DNA of 64,000 bases from Bradyrhizobium agreste (GTDB lineage Bacteria > Pseudomonadota > Alphaproteobacteria > Rhizobiales > Xanthobacteraceae). Shown here piece by piece: positions 7,169 to 15,770 of this stretch. The stretch's first letter is position 1. Every line of letters starts with the position of its first letter. The position numbers were made by a program, and so were the translations under genes. The DNA lies in assembly GCF_016031625.1 (NCBI RefSeq), contig NZ_JACCHP010000020.1:124001-188000 (forward strand), in the 5' to 3' direction. Below the pieces are notes generated by a model, which searched no databases, had not been told where the DNA came from, and saw only the letters and a program-made list of their open reading frames with translations.

Positions 7169-9673
7169 ATGTCAGGCGTGATCGTATCGATGCGTCGGAC
7201 GCTGCTGTCGTGCACATCGCTGGCGCGCAACGGCTTGGTGGGAGGCGCTCTCGCAGCGCTGCTGCCGGCTGCGCCGGCCAAGGCCGCCGACCTCGTCGAC
7301 ACCCTCTCCCTTGTGATGGATTTCAACCGGCAGGAACTCGCGGTGCTCGCCACCGCCCTGGCGCTGCTCGGCTTCTCGGTCGTGGCCGCGATCCTGTTGA
7401 TGCGCACGCGGGTGCGCACGGCGAAGAACGAGGCGCGGCTGCGCGCGCGGATCGGGGAACTGCAGCTCCAGGCCGACCGTTTCGGCGCGCTGCTGTTCGC
7501 CGAGCCGCAGATCCTGATCTCGTGGCCGGCCGGCGACGACCGCGCGCAGATTTCCGGCGACATCGCGCTGGTGCTGCCGCGCGATTCCTCGCCGCAGCGC
7601 GTGCTGGCGTTCGGAACCTGGCTGCCGCCGGAACCGGCGCTGCAGATGGACCACGCGGTCGACGCGCTGCGCGAGCGCGGCGACGGGTTCCAGCTGACGC
7701 TGACCACGGCGCACGGCCATATGCTGGAAGCGATCGGGCGCGCCATCGGCGGCCAGGCCATCGTCCGCATTCGCGAGCTCTCCGGACTGCGCCGCGATCT
7801 GGCCGAGACCCATCTGCGCTACAAGGCGCTCTCCGATGAGACCGAGATGCTGCGTGGCTTTGCCGCGGCGGCACCGTGGCCGATCTGGGCAAAGGGCGAG
7901 AACGGCGCGCTGACCTACGCCAACCCGGCCTATGTGCGCGCCACCGAGGCGACCAGCGCCATTGATGCCCAGGAGCGCAAGCTCGAGCTGCTCGACAGCG
8001 CCGACCGCACCGCGATGGAGCGGGGCCTGAAGGACGCCGCCAATTTCACCTCGCGGCTGCCGATCGTGGTCGGCGGCGAGCGGCGCATCTACGACGTACG
8101 CGCCGTCAATGTCGGCAGCGGCAGCGTCGGCGTCGCCATCGATGCCAGCGAAGCGGATGCGCTGAGCTCGGCGCTGGTGCGCATGGCGGAAGCGCACCGC
8201 CGCACGCTCGACCAGCTCTCCTCCGGCGTTGCCGTGTTCGACGGCCAGCGGCGCCTTGCCTTCTACAACGATTCCTATCGCCGGCTGTGGGATCTCGATC
8301 GCAACTTCCTCGACGCCCATCCGGACGATTCCAGCGTGCTCGACCAGCTCCGCGCCGCGCGCAAGCTGCCGGAGCAGCCGGATTTCCGCGCCTGGAAAGC
8401 CAAGCTGCACGAGGCCTATCGCGCGGTCGAGACGGCCAAGGACACCTGGTTCCTGCCTGACGGCCGCGCACTCTCGGTCGTCACCACGCCGAACCCGGAA
8501 GGAGGCGTCACCTATCTGTTCGACGACGTCACCGAAAGCCTCGACCTCGCCCGCCGCTTCGACGGCCTGATCCGCGTCCAGCGCGAGACGCTGGACAGCC
8601 TCGCCGAAGGCGTCGCGGTGTTCGGCAGCAACGGCAAGGCGCAGCTGTTCAATCCGGCCTTCGTGCGGATGTGGAAGCTGTCGAGCGATGCCATGCGCGA
8701 CGAGCCGCATATCCAGACCGTCGAAGGCTGGTGCCATCAGCTGTTCGACGATCCGCAGGTCTGGCGCCAGATCCGCGAGGCCATCACCTCGATCGAGAAC
8801 CGCGTCGACGTGCCGCTGAAGCTGGAGCGCAAGGACGGCAGCGTGCTCGACGGCATGATCCGGCCGCTGCCCGACGGCGCCACCATGCTGACCTTCCAGG
8901 ACATCACCGACACCGAGAATGTCGAGCGCGCGCTGCGCGAGCGCAACGAGGCGCTGGAGGCGGCCGACCAGATGAAGGTGGATTTCGTCCACCACGTCTC
9001 CTACGAGCTGCGCTCGCCGCTCACCACCATCATCGGTTTCGCGCATTTCCTCAGCGATCCCTCGACCGGACCGCTGACGCCGAAACAGGCCGAATATCTC
9101 GACTACGTCACCAAATCGACCAACGCGCTGCTTGCGCTCACCAATAACATCCTGGATCTCGCCACCATCGACGCCGGCGCCATGAAGCTGGAACTCGGGC
9201 AGGTCGACGTCAGCAAGGCCATCGAGCTTGCCGCCGAGGGCATCCAGGACCGGCTCGCCACCGACCGCATCCGCCTCAAGGTCGAGATCGCGCCCGATGT
9301 CGGCAGCTTCGTCGGCGACGAGAAGCGCGTGGTGCAGGTGCTGTATAACCTCCTCGCCAATGCCGTCGGGTTTTCTCCACAGGATTCCACCGTCGGCATC
9401 AGCGCCCGGCGCACCGAACGCAGCGTGGTCTTCACCGTGACAGATTCCGGCCCTGGAATACCTGCCGACATGAAGGACAAGGTGTTCAACTGGTTCGAAA
9501 GCCGCTCGCAGGGCTCGCGTCATCGCGGCGCCGGGCTCGGCCTGTCGCTGGTGCGCTCCTTCGTCGAGCTGCATGGCGGCAAGGTGCGGGTGGATTCGAT
9601 CGTCGGCCGCGGAACGGTCGTGATCTGCGATTTCCCGACCGACCAGGCGGCGCACCGCGACGCCGCCGAATGA
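7169..9673 (+). CDS. divL: DivL-like PAS sensor pseudo-histidine kinase (Tyr in place of His)
   Basis: An 834-residue membrane-anchored cell-cycle regulator. There is one membrane segment near residues 53-72 (LAVLATALALLGFSVVAAIL), then several PAS-like regions, a HisKA-type helix and a complete HATPase_c domain (NLLANAVGFS, DSGPGIP, GAGLGLSLV). The phospho-acceptor helix reads VSYELRSPLTTIIGF, so Tyr612 replaces the usual His; this is the hallmark of Caulobacter DivL, which controls CckA-CtrA signalling and interacts with DivK. The following tsaE-type gene, reached through an ATGA overlap, fits the usual divL context. I chose the ATG at 7169; an in-frame TTG lies at 7097. Confidence 0.9.
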   Translation: MSGVIVSMRRTLLSCTSLARNGLVGGALAALLPAAPAKAADLVDTLSLVMDFNRQELAVLATALALLGFSVVAAILLMRTRVRTAKNEARLRARIGELQLQADRFGALLFAEPQILISWPAGDDRAQISGDIALVLPRDSSPQRVLAFGTWLPPEPALQMDHAVDALRERGDGFQLTLTTAHGHMLEAIGRAIGGQAIVRIRELSGLRRDLAETHLRYKALSDETEMLRGFAAAAPWPIWAKGENGALTYANPAYVRATEATSAIDAQERKLELLDSADRTAMERGLKDAANFTSRLPIVVGGERRIYDVRAVNVGSGSVGVAIDASEADALSSALVRMAEAHRRTLDQLSSGVAVFDGQRRLAFYNDSYRRLWDLDRNFLDAHPDDSSVLDQLRAARKLPEQPDFRAWKAKLHEAYRAVETAKDTWFLPDGRALSVVTTPNPEGGVTYLFDDVTESLDLARRFDGLIRVQRETLDSLAEGVAVFGSNGKAQLFNPAFVRMWKLSSDAMRDEPHIQTVEGWCHQLFDDPQVWRQIREAITSIENRVDVPLKLERKDGSVLDGMIRPLPDGATMLTFQDITDTENVERALRERNEALEAADQMKVDFVHHVSYELRSPLTTIIGFAHFLSDPSTGPLTPKQAEYLDYVTKSTNALLALTNNILDLATIDAGAMKLELGQVDVSKAIELAAEGIQDRLATDRIRLKVEIAPDVGSFVGDEKRVVQVLYNLLANAVGFSPQDSTVGISARRTERSVVFTVTDSGPGIPADMKDKVFNWFESRSQGSRHRGAGLGLSLVRSFVELHGGKVRVDSIVGRGTVVICDFPTDQAAHRDAAE

Positions 9674-11187
9674 CGGATACAACCACATTCTCCGTCGCGC
9701 TTCACAACGAGACGGCCACGGCGCAATTGATGGCGGATCTCGCGCTGCTGGTCGGCCCCGGCGATGTCATCACCCTCACCGGCGATCTCGGCGCCGGCAA
9801 GACCGCGGCGGCGCGTAGCCTGATCCGCTATCTCGCCGGCGACGACGCGCTGGAAGTGCCGAGCCCGACCTTCACGCTGGTGCAGGGCTACGAGCTGCCG
9901 CCCTTCCCGGTGCTGCATGCCGATCTCTACCGGGTCGAGGACGAGGGCGAGCTCGAGGAGATCGGGCTGTCGCCGCTGCCCGATGCCACGCTGGTGCTGA
10001 TCGAATGGCCGGAGCGCGCGCCGTCGGCGATGCCCGCGGATCGCATCGACATCACACTGACGCATCGGCCGGCGCTGGGGTCGAATGCGCGCGCTGCCGA
10101 TATCACCGGTTACGGCAAGGGCGCTGCGCAAGTCGCGCGGCTGAAGGCGCTGCGCGAATTCCTCGATGCATCCGGCTATATCGACGCGACGCGGCGGCGC
10201 ATGAATGGCGACGCATCGACGCGCTCCTATGCGCGGTTGCTGCGCGATGACGAGATCGTCATTCTCATGAACTTCCCGCAGCGGCCCGATGGTGCGGCCC
10301 TCTACAACGGCAAGTCCTACAGCGCTGCGGTGCATCTCGCCGAAAATGTAAGACCGTTCGTCGCCATCGACGAAGGCCTCCGCGCGCAAGGAATCTCCGC
10401 GCCCGCGATCCATCATTCCGATCTCGACCACGGCTTCCTGATCACCGAGGATTTCGGCAGCGAGGGCGTGATCGAGGGCGATCCGCCGCGACCGATTCTC
10501 GAGCGCTACGAAGCCGCGACCGACGTGCTGTCGATGCTGCACGGCAAGACGCTGCCGGAGACGCTGCCGCTGGACGGGCAGACCTACGCGATCCCCGTCT
10601 TCGACGTCGAAGCGCTGCTGATCGAGATCGGGCTGATGCCGGAATGGTATCTGCCCGATCGCAACGCGCCGCTGAGCGAGGAGACGCGCGCGGAATTTTT
10701 CGCGATGTGGCGCGAGTTGCTCAAAAAGCCGCTGGCGGCGCCCAAGACGTGGATCATCCGCGATTATCACTCGCCCAACCTGATCTGGCTCGGGACACGC
10801 AGCGGCATCGAACGCGTCGGCGTGATCGATTTCCAGGACACCGTGCTGGGGCCGCAATCCTACGACGTGGTGTCGCTGCTCCAGGACGCCCGCATCGACG
10901 TGCCCGAGACCATCGAGCTGACGCTGCTGTCGCGCTACATCAAGGCGCGGCGGGCGCAGGACACGAGCTTCGACGCCGCCGGCTTCGCCGAGCTCTACGC
11001 GATCATGTCGGCACAGCGGAACACGCGCCTGCTCGGCACCTTCGCCCGGCTCAACCGCCGCGATGGCAAGCCGTATTATCTGCGCCACCAGCCGCGGATC
11101 TGGACCTATCTGCAGCGCTCGCTGGCACATCCGGCGCTCGCCCATCTGCGCGACTGGTATCTCGCCAACGTCCCGCCGCCAGGCTGA
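9670..11187 (+). CDS. tsaE: Fusion of TsaE (t6A tRNA modification ATPase) and AmgK-type sugar kinase
   Basis: A 505-residue two-domain protein. Residues 1-150 are TsaE, the ATPase that cycles the TsaBD complex making N6-threonylcarbamoyladenosine in tRNA: Walker A GDLGAGKT (38-45), SPTFTLVQGY, HADLYR and LIEWPER. Residues from about 165 onward are an aminoglycoside-phosphotransferase fold of the AmgK type: STRSYARL, then the catalytic loop RDYHSPNLIW with Asp365, and the metal loop GVIDFQD followed by GPQSYDVVSLL. AmgK phosphorylates anomeric MurNAc/GlcNAc for peptidoglycan recycling, and murU, encoding the next enzyme, is two genes downstream. The ATG overlaps the divL stop. Confidence 0.92.
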   Translation: MTDTTTFSVALHNETATAQLMADLALLVGPGDVITLTGDLGAGKTAAARSLIRYLAGDDALEVPSPTFTLVQGYELPPFPVLHADLYRVEDEGELEEIGLSPLPDATLVLIEWPERAPSAMPADRIDITLTHRPALGSNARAADITGYGKGAAQVARLKALREFLDASGYIDATRRRMNGDASTRSYARLLRDDEIVILMNFPQRPDGAALYNGKSYSAAVHLAENVRPFVAIDEGLRAQGISAPAIHHSDLDHGFLITEDFGSEGVIEGDPPRPILERYEAATDVLSMLHGKTLPETLPLDGQTYAIPVFDVEALLIEIGLMPEWYLPDRNAPLSEETRAEFFAMWRELLKKPLAAPKTWIIRDYHSPNLIWLGTRSGIERVGVIDFQDTVLGPQSYDVVSLLQDARIDVPETIELTLLSRYIKARRAQDTSFDAAGFAELYAIMSAQRNTRLLGTFARLNRRDGKPYYLRHQPRIWTYLQRSLAHPALAHLRDWYLANVPPPG

Positions 11188-11274
11188 TTCAGGACCGATT
11201 TACCGGCCGTTAGCCAAGATGTCGCTATTCTGGCGGCGAGGCAGCCGGATCATTACGGGGCTGGAGCGAGGCAG

Positions 11275-11592
11275 ATGGCAGCGAAAGCGGATCAGCGCGG
11301 AAACAGCCGGGTCGTTTTCGAGCGCGGATTTTCGGCCCAGATGATGGGAATCGACGGCACCTGGCGGCGCGACTGCACCATGGAGGACGTCTCCGAGAGC
11401 GGCGCCAAGCTGACGATCGACGGTTCGGTCGAGGGCCTGCATCTGAAGGAATTCTTTCTCCTGCTGTCGTCCACGGGGCTTGCCTACCGGCGTTGCGAAC
11501 TGGCCTGGGTCAATGGCGACCAGATCGGCGTCAATTTCCTGAAAGTGGGCGACAAGAAGAAAAAGGTCCGTTCCACAGCCGTTGGGGCGTGA
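11275..11592 (+). CDS. PilZ-domain protein, probable c-di-GMP receptor
   Basis: A 105-residue single-domain protein. It has the two PilZ ligand motifs in order: RxxxR (R8-G-N-S-R12) and DxSxxG (DVSESGAKL), followed by beta strands and a lysine-rich C-terminus (DKKKK). Both c-di-GMP-contacting motifs are intact, so binding is expected; the output is unknown. It sits between amgK and murU on the same strand, with gaps of about 87 and 118 bp, so it may be cotranscribed. A functional link to cell-wall recycling is not shown. Confidence 0.85.
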   Translation: MAAKADQRGNSRVVFERGFSAQMMGIDGTWRRDCTMEDVSESGAKLTIDGSVEGLHLKEFFLLLSSTGLAYRRCELAWVNGDQIGVNFLKVGDKKKKVRSTAVGA

Positions 11593-11710
11593 CGGCAACA
11601 CCCGTCGTATAACCGTCACGGCGGGTGGTTAAGGCGGTCGAGATGCGGTGCGGCAGATCGAGCCTCGTGTTAGGATTGCTGCGAACGCGAAAGGTCTGAG
11701 AAAGCGAAGG

Positions 11711-12433
11711 ATGTCCGTCAAACCGACCAAAGCCATGGTGCTCGCCGCAGGGTTTGGCCTGCGCATGCGCCCCCTGACGGACAAGATGCCGAAGCCGATG
11801 GTGCCGGTCGCGGGCCAGCCGCTGCTCGACCACGTGCTCGACAAGCTCGGCCGGGCCGGCGTGACCGAGGCGGTGGTCAACGTGCACTACCTGCCGGACC
11901 AGATCATCAATCACGTCGCATCACGCCAGCTTCCACGCATAACCATTTCCGACGAGCGCGACCGGGTGCTCGGCACCGGCGGCGGCGTCGTCAAGGCGCT
12001 GCCGCTGCTCGGCGACGCGCCGTTCTTCCACGTCAATTCCGACACGCTGTGGATCGACGGCGTGCGCTCCAACCTGTTGCGGCTCGCCGAAAACTTCGAC
12101 GCGGATCGGATGGACATCCTGCTCCTGATGGCGCCGACCGCGACCAGCATCGGCTATGGCGGACGCGGCGATTACGGCATGCTGCCCGACGGCGCCTTGC
12201 GCAAGCGCAAGGAGAAAGAGGTCGTTCCGTTCGTCTATGCCGGCGCAGCGATCATGTCGCCCGCGATCTTTGCGGATGCGCCTCGGGGCGAATTCTCGCT
12301 GACGAAGATGTTCGACCGCGCCGAGGAGCAGGAGCGGCTGTTCGGCCTGCGTCTCGACGGCGTCTGGATGCATGTCGGTACGCCCGACGCCGTGCACGCC
12401 GCGGAAGAGGCGTTTCTGGAGAGCGTGGCGTAA
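11711..12433 (+). CDS. murU: N-acetylmuramate-1-phosphate uridylyltransferase MurU
   Basis: A 240-residue nucleotidyltransferase with the N-terminal signature MVLAAGFGLRMRPLTD and a conserved MPKPMVPV lysine region, then VNSDTLW carrying the metal-binding Asp. With AmgK, encoded just upstream, it would convert recycled MurNAc to UDP-MurNAc and bypass de novo synthesis through MurA. The start at 11711 follows GCGAAGG and gives the normal family length; an upstream in-frame start at 11648 lacks such support. Glucose-1-phosphate thymidylyltransferase-like paralogues look similar, so the assignment leans on context. Confidence 0.85.
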   Translation: MSVKPTKAMVLAAGFGLRMRPLTDKMPKPMVPVAGQPLLDHVLDKLGRAGVTEAVVNVHYLPDQIINHVASRQLPRITISDERDRVLGTGGGVVKALPLLGDAPFFHVNSDTLWIDGVRSNLLRLAENFDADRMDILLLMAPTATSIGYGGRGDYGMLPDGALRKRKEKEVVPFVYAGAAIMSPAIFADAPRGEFSLTKMFDRAEEQERLFGLRLDGVWMHVGTPDAVHAAEEAFLESVA

Positions 12434-12438
12434 ACCCC

Positions 12439-12540
12439 CGTCATTCCGGGGCGCGCGCGAGCGCGAACTACGGTGCGCAATTGCGCACCCGAGAATCTCG
12501 AGATTCCGGGTTCGGTGCTACGCACCGCCCCGGAATGACG
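12439..12540. repeat. Intergenic palindromic repeat, CGTCATTCCGGGGCG family
   Basis: The element begins CGTCATTCCGGGGCG and ends CGCCCCGGAATGACG, which are exact reverse complements. The centre contains further palindromes (GTGCGCAATTGCGCAC and GAATCTCGAGATTC). It lies between murU and addB and could form a long cruciform or a transcript hairpin. Confidence 0.85.
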
Positions 12541-12626
12541 GGGGGAGAGCGGGGATGACTCGCCCGAACCCATGACCATTCGAGTCCGCCTGCCTATATT
12601 GCCTGATCCTTCGAATCAGGCAGCTC

Positions 12627-15600
12627 ATGCGCGTTTTCAGCGTTCCCATCTCGGTTCCGTTCCTGCGCACGGTCGTCACGGCCCTGCTCGATGGCCGGCT
12701 GGTGGAGGGATTCGAGGCGCGCAAGGAACCGGCGCGGCTGGCGGATGCCACGCTGTATCTGCCGACGCGGCGCGCCATGCGCGTCGTCCGCGAGATCTTC
12801 CTCGACGAGATGAAGGCGGATGCCGTCGTGCTGCCGCGCATCGTTGCGCTCGGCGATATCGACGAGGACGAGCTCGCTTTCGCGGGCGAAAGCGAACAGT
12901 TTTCCGGGGCTGCGCCGCTCGATATTCCGCCGCGCCTGGGCGAGCTCGAACGGCGACTGACGCTGGCGCAGCTTGTCGCCGCCTGGGCCAAGGGCCCGGT
13001 GCTGGCGCCGCTGGTGGTCGGCGGCCCCGCCTCGACGCTGGCGCTCGCCGGCGACCTTGCGCGTCTCATCGACGACATGGTGACGCGCGGCGTCGACTGG
13101 AGCGCGCTCGATGGCCTGGTGCCTGACAATCTCGACCGCTACTGGCAGCACTCGCTCGAATTCCTGCGCATCGCCCGCATCGCCTGGCCCAACCATCTCG
13201 CCGAGATCAACCGGATCGAGCCGGCCGCGCGGCGCGATCTTCTGATCGCCGCGGAGGCGAGGCGCTTGACCGCGCATCCAAATGGACTCGTGGTCGCGGC
13301 GGGTTCGACCGGCTCGATGCCGGCCACTGCAAAATTTCTCCATGCAGTCGCATTGCTGCCGCACGGCGCTGTGGTGCTGCCAGGTCTCGACACCGATCTC
13401 GATGAGGAGGCCTGGCGAAGCATCGGCGGCAGCAGGGACCTGCTGGGCATCATCGAGAGTCCCACCTCGAACCATCCGCAATATGCCATGCACGCGCTGC
13501 TGGATCGCTTCGGCATCAAGCGCAGCGATGTCGAGATTCTCCATCCGCCGGCGGAAGGCGGCCGCGATTTGCTCGCGTCGGAATCGATGCGGCCGTCCGC
13601 CAAGACCGAAGTCTGGCACGACCGGCTGAAGCAGCCCGATGTCGCCGCGAAGATCGCGGGTGGCATGAAGAACCTCGCGGTGGTTGAGGCTCCCAACCCT
13701 GAAATGGAAGCGCTCGCCATCGCCATCGCCATGCGCGAGGCGCGCCATCTCGACAAGTCGGCTGCCCTTGTGACGCCCGACCGCGCGCTGGCGCGGCGGG
13801 TGATGGCGGCGCTGACCCGATGGGACCTCGCCTTCGACGATTCCGGCGGTGACGTCTTGATGGAAACCTCCGCCGGCACGTTTGCGCGCCTCGCGGCAGA
13901 GGCGGCGACCAAGGGCCTGGAGCCACCGACTTTGCTGGCGATGCTGAAGCATCCGCTGTGCCGGCTCGGCCGCGCGCCGGGCGCCTGGAAGATGGCAATC
14001 GAGAGCCTGGAGCTTGCGGTGCTGCGCGGCACGCGCCCACCGGCAGGCACGGCCGGCCTCCTGCGCGAGTTCAATCGCTTCCGCGAGGAGCTGGCAAAGC
14101 TGTGGCGCAGCGAGGTCTCCGCGCTGCATCGCGCCGAGCCGCGGGCGCGCTTGAAAGCTGAGGATCTCGATCGCGTCCAGGCGCTGATCGATGCCCTGCA
14201 AAAGGCTTTGGCGCCGATCGAGAGCCTGCCGCCGTCGAAACCTTACGATTTCGCCGAGCTCGCGCATCGGCATCGCGAGATCATGATCGAGCTGTCGCGC
14301 GACGAGCAGGGCATTCCACTAGGCTTCGAGGACCGCGATGGTCTCGCGCTCGCCGGCGCGTTCGACGACCTCTTGCGCGGCGGCACGACCAGCGGATTGC
14401 TGGTGCCGCTGCCGGATTATCCGGACGTCTTCCAGACCGCGTTCAGTGATCGCGCGGTGCGGCGGCGGGACAGGCCGGGCGCGCGGCTGCAAATCTACGG
14501 CCCGCTGGAATCGCGCCTGATGCAGGCCGACCGTATCATCATCGGCGGCCTGATCGAAGGCGTCTGGCCGCCGGCGCCGCGCATCGATCCCTGGCTGAGC
14601 CGTCCGATGCGGCACGAGCTCGGGCTCGATCTGCCGGAACGGCGCATCGGCCTTTCCGCCCATGACTTCACGCAATTGCTCGGCGGCGAAGAGGTCATTC
14701 TCACTCATTCCGCCAAGGCCGGCGGCGCGCCGGCGGTGGCCTCGCGCTTCCTGCATCGGCTGGAGGCGGTCGCCGGCGACGAGCTCTGGCAGGCGGCCGT
14801 TCGCGCCGGCGAGACATACGTGCAATTCGCTGCGGCGCTCGACCAGCCCGCCGAGGTCAAGCCGATCAAGCAGCCGGAACCGCGGCCGCCGCGCGCGACA
14901 CGCCCGCTCAAGATGTCCGTCACCGAGATCGAAGACTGGCTGCGCGACCCCTACACGATCTACGCCAAACGTATCTTGCGGCTCGATGCGCTCGACCCCG
15001 TCGACATGCCGCTCTCGGCCGCCGATCGCGGCTCGGCGATTCACGATGCCATCGGCGAATTCACGGAGAGCTATGCGAGGCGTCTGCCCGACGATCCCGC
15101 GCGGGTGCTGCGCGCGATCGGCGAGAAGCATTTTGCGCCGCTGATGGAGCGGCCCGAGGCAAAGGCGCTGTGGTGGCCGCGCTTCCAGCGCATCGCGCGC
15201 TGGTTCGGCGAATGGGAGACGGCGCGGCGCGAGGCGATCGAGGCGATCGTCGCGGAGACCCGTGGCGAGATCTCGATCACGCTCGATCCTCAGCGCAGTT
15301 TCCGCCTTTCCGCCCGCGCCGACCGCATCGAGCGGCGCAAGGGTGGCGGCTACGCCATCCTCGACTACAAGACCGGGCAGCCGCCGACGGGCAAGCAGGT
15401 CCGCATGGGCCTGTCGCCGCAGCTGACGCTGGAAGCCGCGATCCTGCGCGAGGGCGGCTTTCCCGATATCGATGCCGGCGCCTCCGTGAGCGAGCTCGTC
15501 TATGTCCGCCTCAGCGGCAACAACCCGCCGGGCGAAGAGCGCATCCTTGAGCTCAAGTTCAAGCCGGGCGACGAGCCGCAGCCGCCGGACACCGCGGCCG

Positions 15601-15770
15601 CAGAAGCGCGGGCCAAGCTGGAAGCGCTGATCCGCGCCTTCGAGGACGAGAACCAGCCCTATACCTCGCTGAACCTGCCGATGTGGGCGAACCGCTACGG
15701 CACCTATGACGACCTTGCCCGGATCAAGGAATGGTCCGCGGCCGGCGGATTGGGGATCGAGGAATGGTGA
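12627..15770 (+). CDS. addB: AddB subunit of the AddAB double-strand-break repair helicase-nuclease
   Basis: A 1047-residue AddB of the alphaproteobacterial type. With AddA it resects double-strand ends for RecA loading. The N-terminus has a helicase-like fold without a classic Walker A (YLPTRRAMRVVREIF). The C-terminal RecB-family nuclease is clear: the core GGYAILDYKTGQPP, then QLTLEAAIL. Its stop overlaps the AddA start, and addB-addA-trxA is a usual order in this class. Confidence 0.95.
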   Translation: MRVFSVPISVPFLRTVVTALLDGRLVEGFEARKEPARLADATLYLPTRRAMRVVREIFLDEMKADAVVLPRIVALGDIDEDELAFAGESEQFSGAAPLDIPPRLGELERRLTLAQLVAAWAKGPVLAPLVVGGPASTLALAGDLARLIDDMVTRGVDWSALDGLVPDNLDRYWQHSLEFLRIARIAWPNHLAEINRIEPAARRDLLIAAEARRLTAHPNGLVVAAGSTGSMPATAKFLHAVALLPHGAVVLPGLDTDLDEEAWRSIGGSRDLLGIIESPTSNHPQYAMHALLDRFGIKRSDVEILHPPAEGGRDLLASESMRPSAKTEVWHDRLKQPDVAAKIAGGMKNLAVVEAPNPEMEALAIAIAMREARHLDKSAALVTPDRALARRVMAALTRWDLAFDDSGGDVLMETSAGTFARLAAEAATKGLEPPTLLAMLKHPLCRLGRAPGAWKMAIESLELAVLRGTRPPAGTAGLLREFNRFREELAKLWRSEVSALHRAEPRARLKAEDLDRVQALIDALQKALAPIESLPPSKPYDFAELAHRHREIMIELSRDEQGIPLGFEDRDGLALAGAFDDLLRGGTTSGLLVPLPDYPDVFQTAFSDRAVRRRDRPGARLQIYGPLESRLMQADRIIIGGLIEGVWPPAPRIDPWLSRPMRHELGLDLPERRIGLSAHDFTQLLGGEEVILTHSAKAGGAPAVASRFLHRLEAVAGDELWQAAVRAGETYVQFAAALDQPAEVKPIKQPEPRPPRATRPLKMSVTEIEDWLRDPYTIYAKRILRLDALDPVDMPLSAADRGSAIHDAIGEFTESYARRLPDDPARVLRAIGEKHFAPLMERPEAKALWWPRFQRIARWFGEWETARREAIEAIVAETRGEISITLDPQRSFRLSARADRIERRKGGGYAILDYKTGQPPTGKQVRMGLSPQLTLEAAILREGGFPDIDAGASVSELVYVRLSGNNPPGEERILELKFKPGDEPQPPDTAAAEARAKLEALIRAFEDENQPYTSLNLPMWANRYGTYDDLARIKEWSAAGGLGIEEW

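Noticed and set aside
7172..9688. Long antisense open frame across divL (838 codons)
   Set aside because: It is Arg/Gly/His rich without family likeness and is antisense to a well-supported gene; GC-rich codon bias keeps such frames open.
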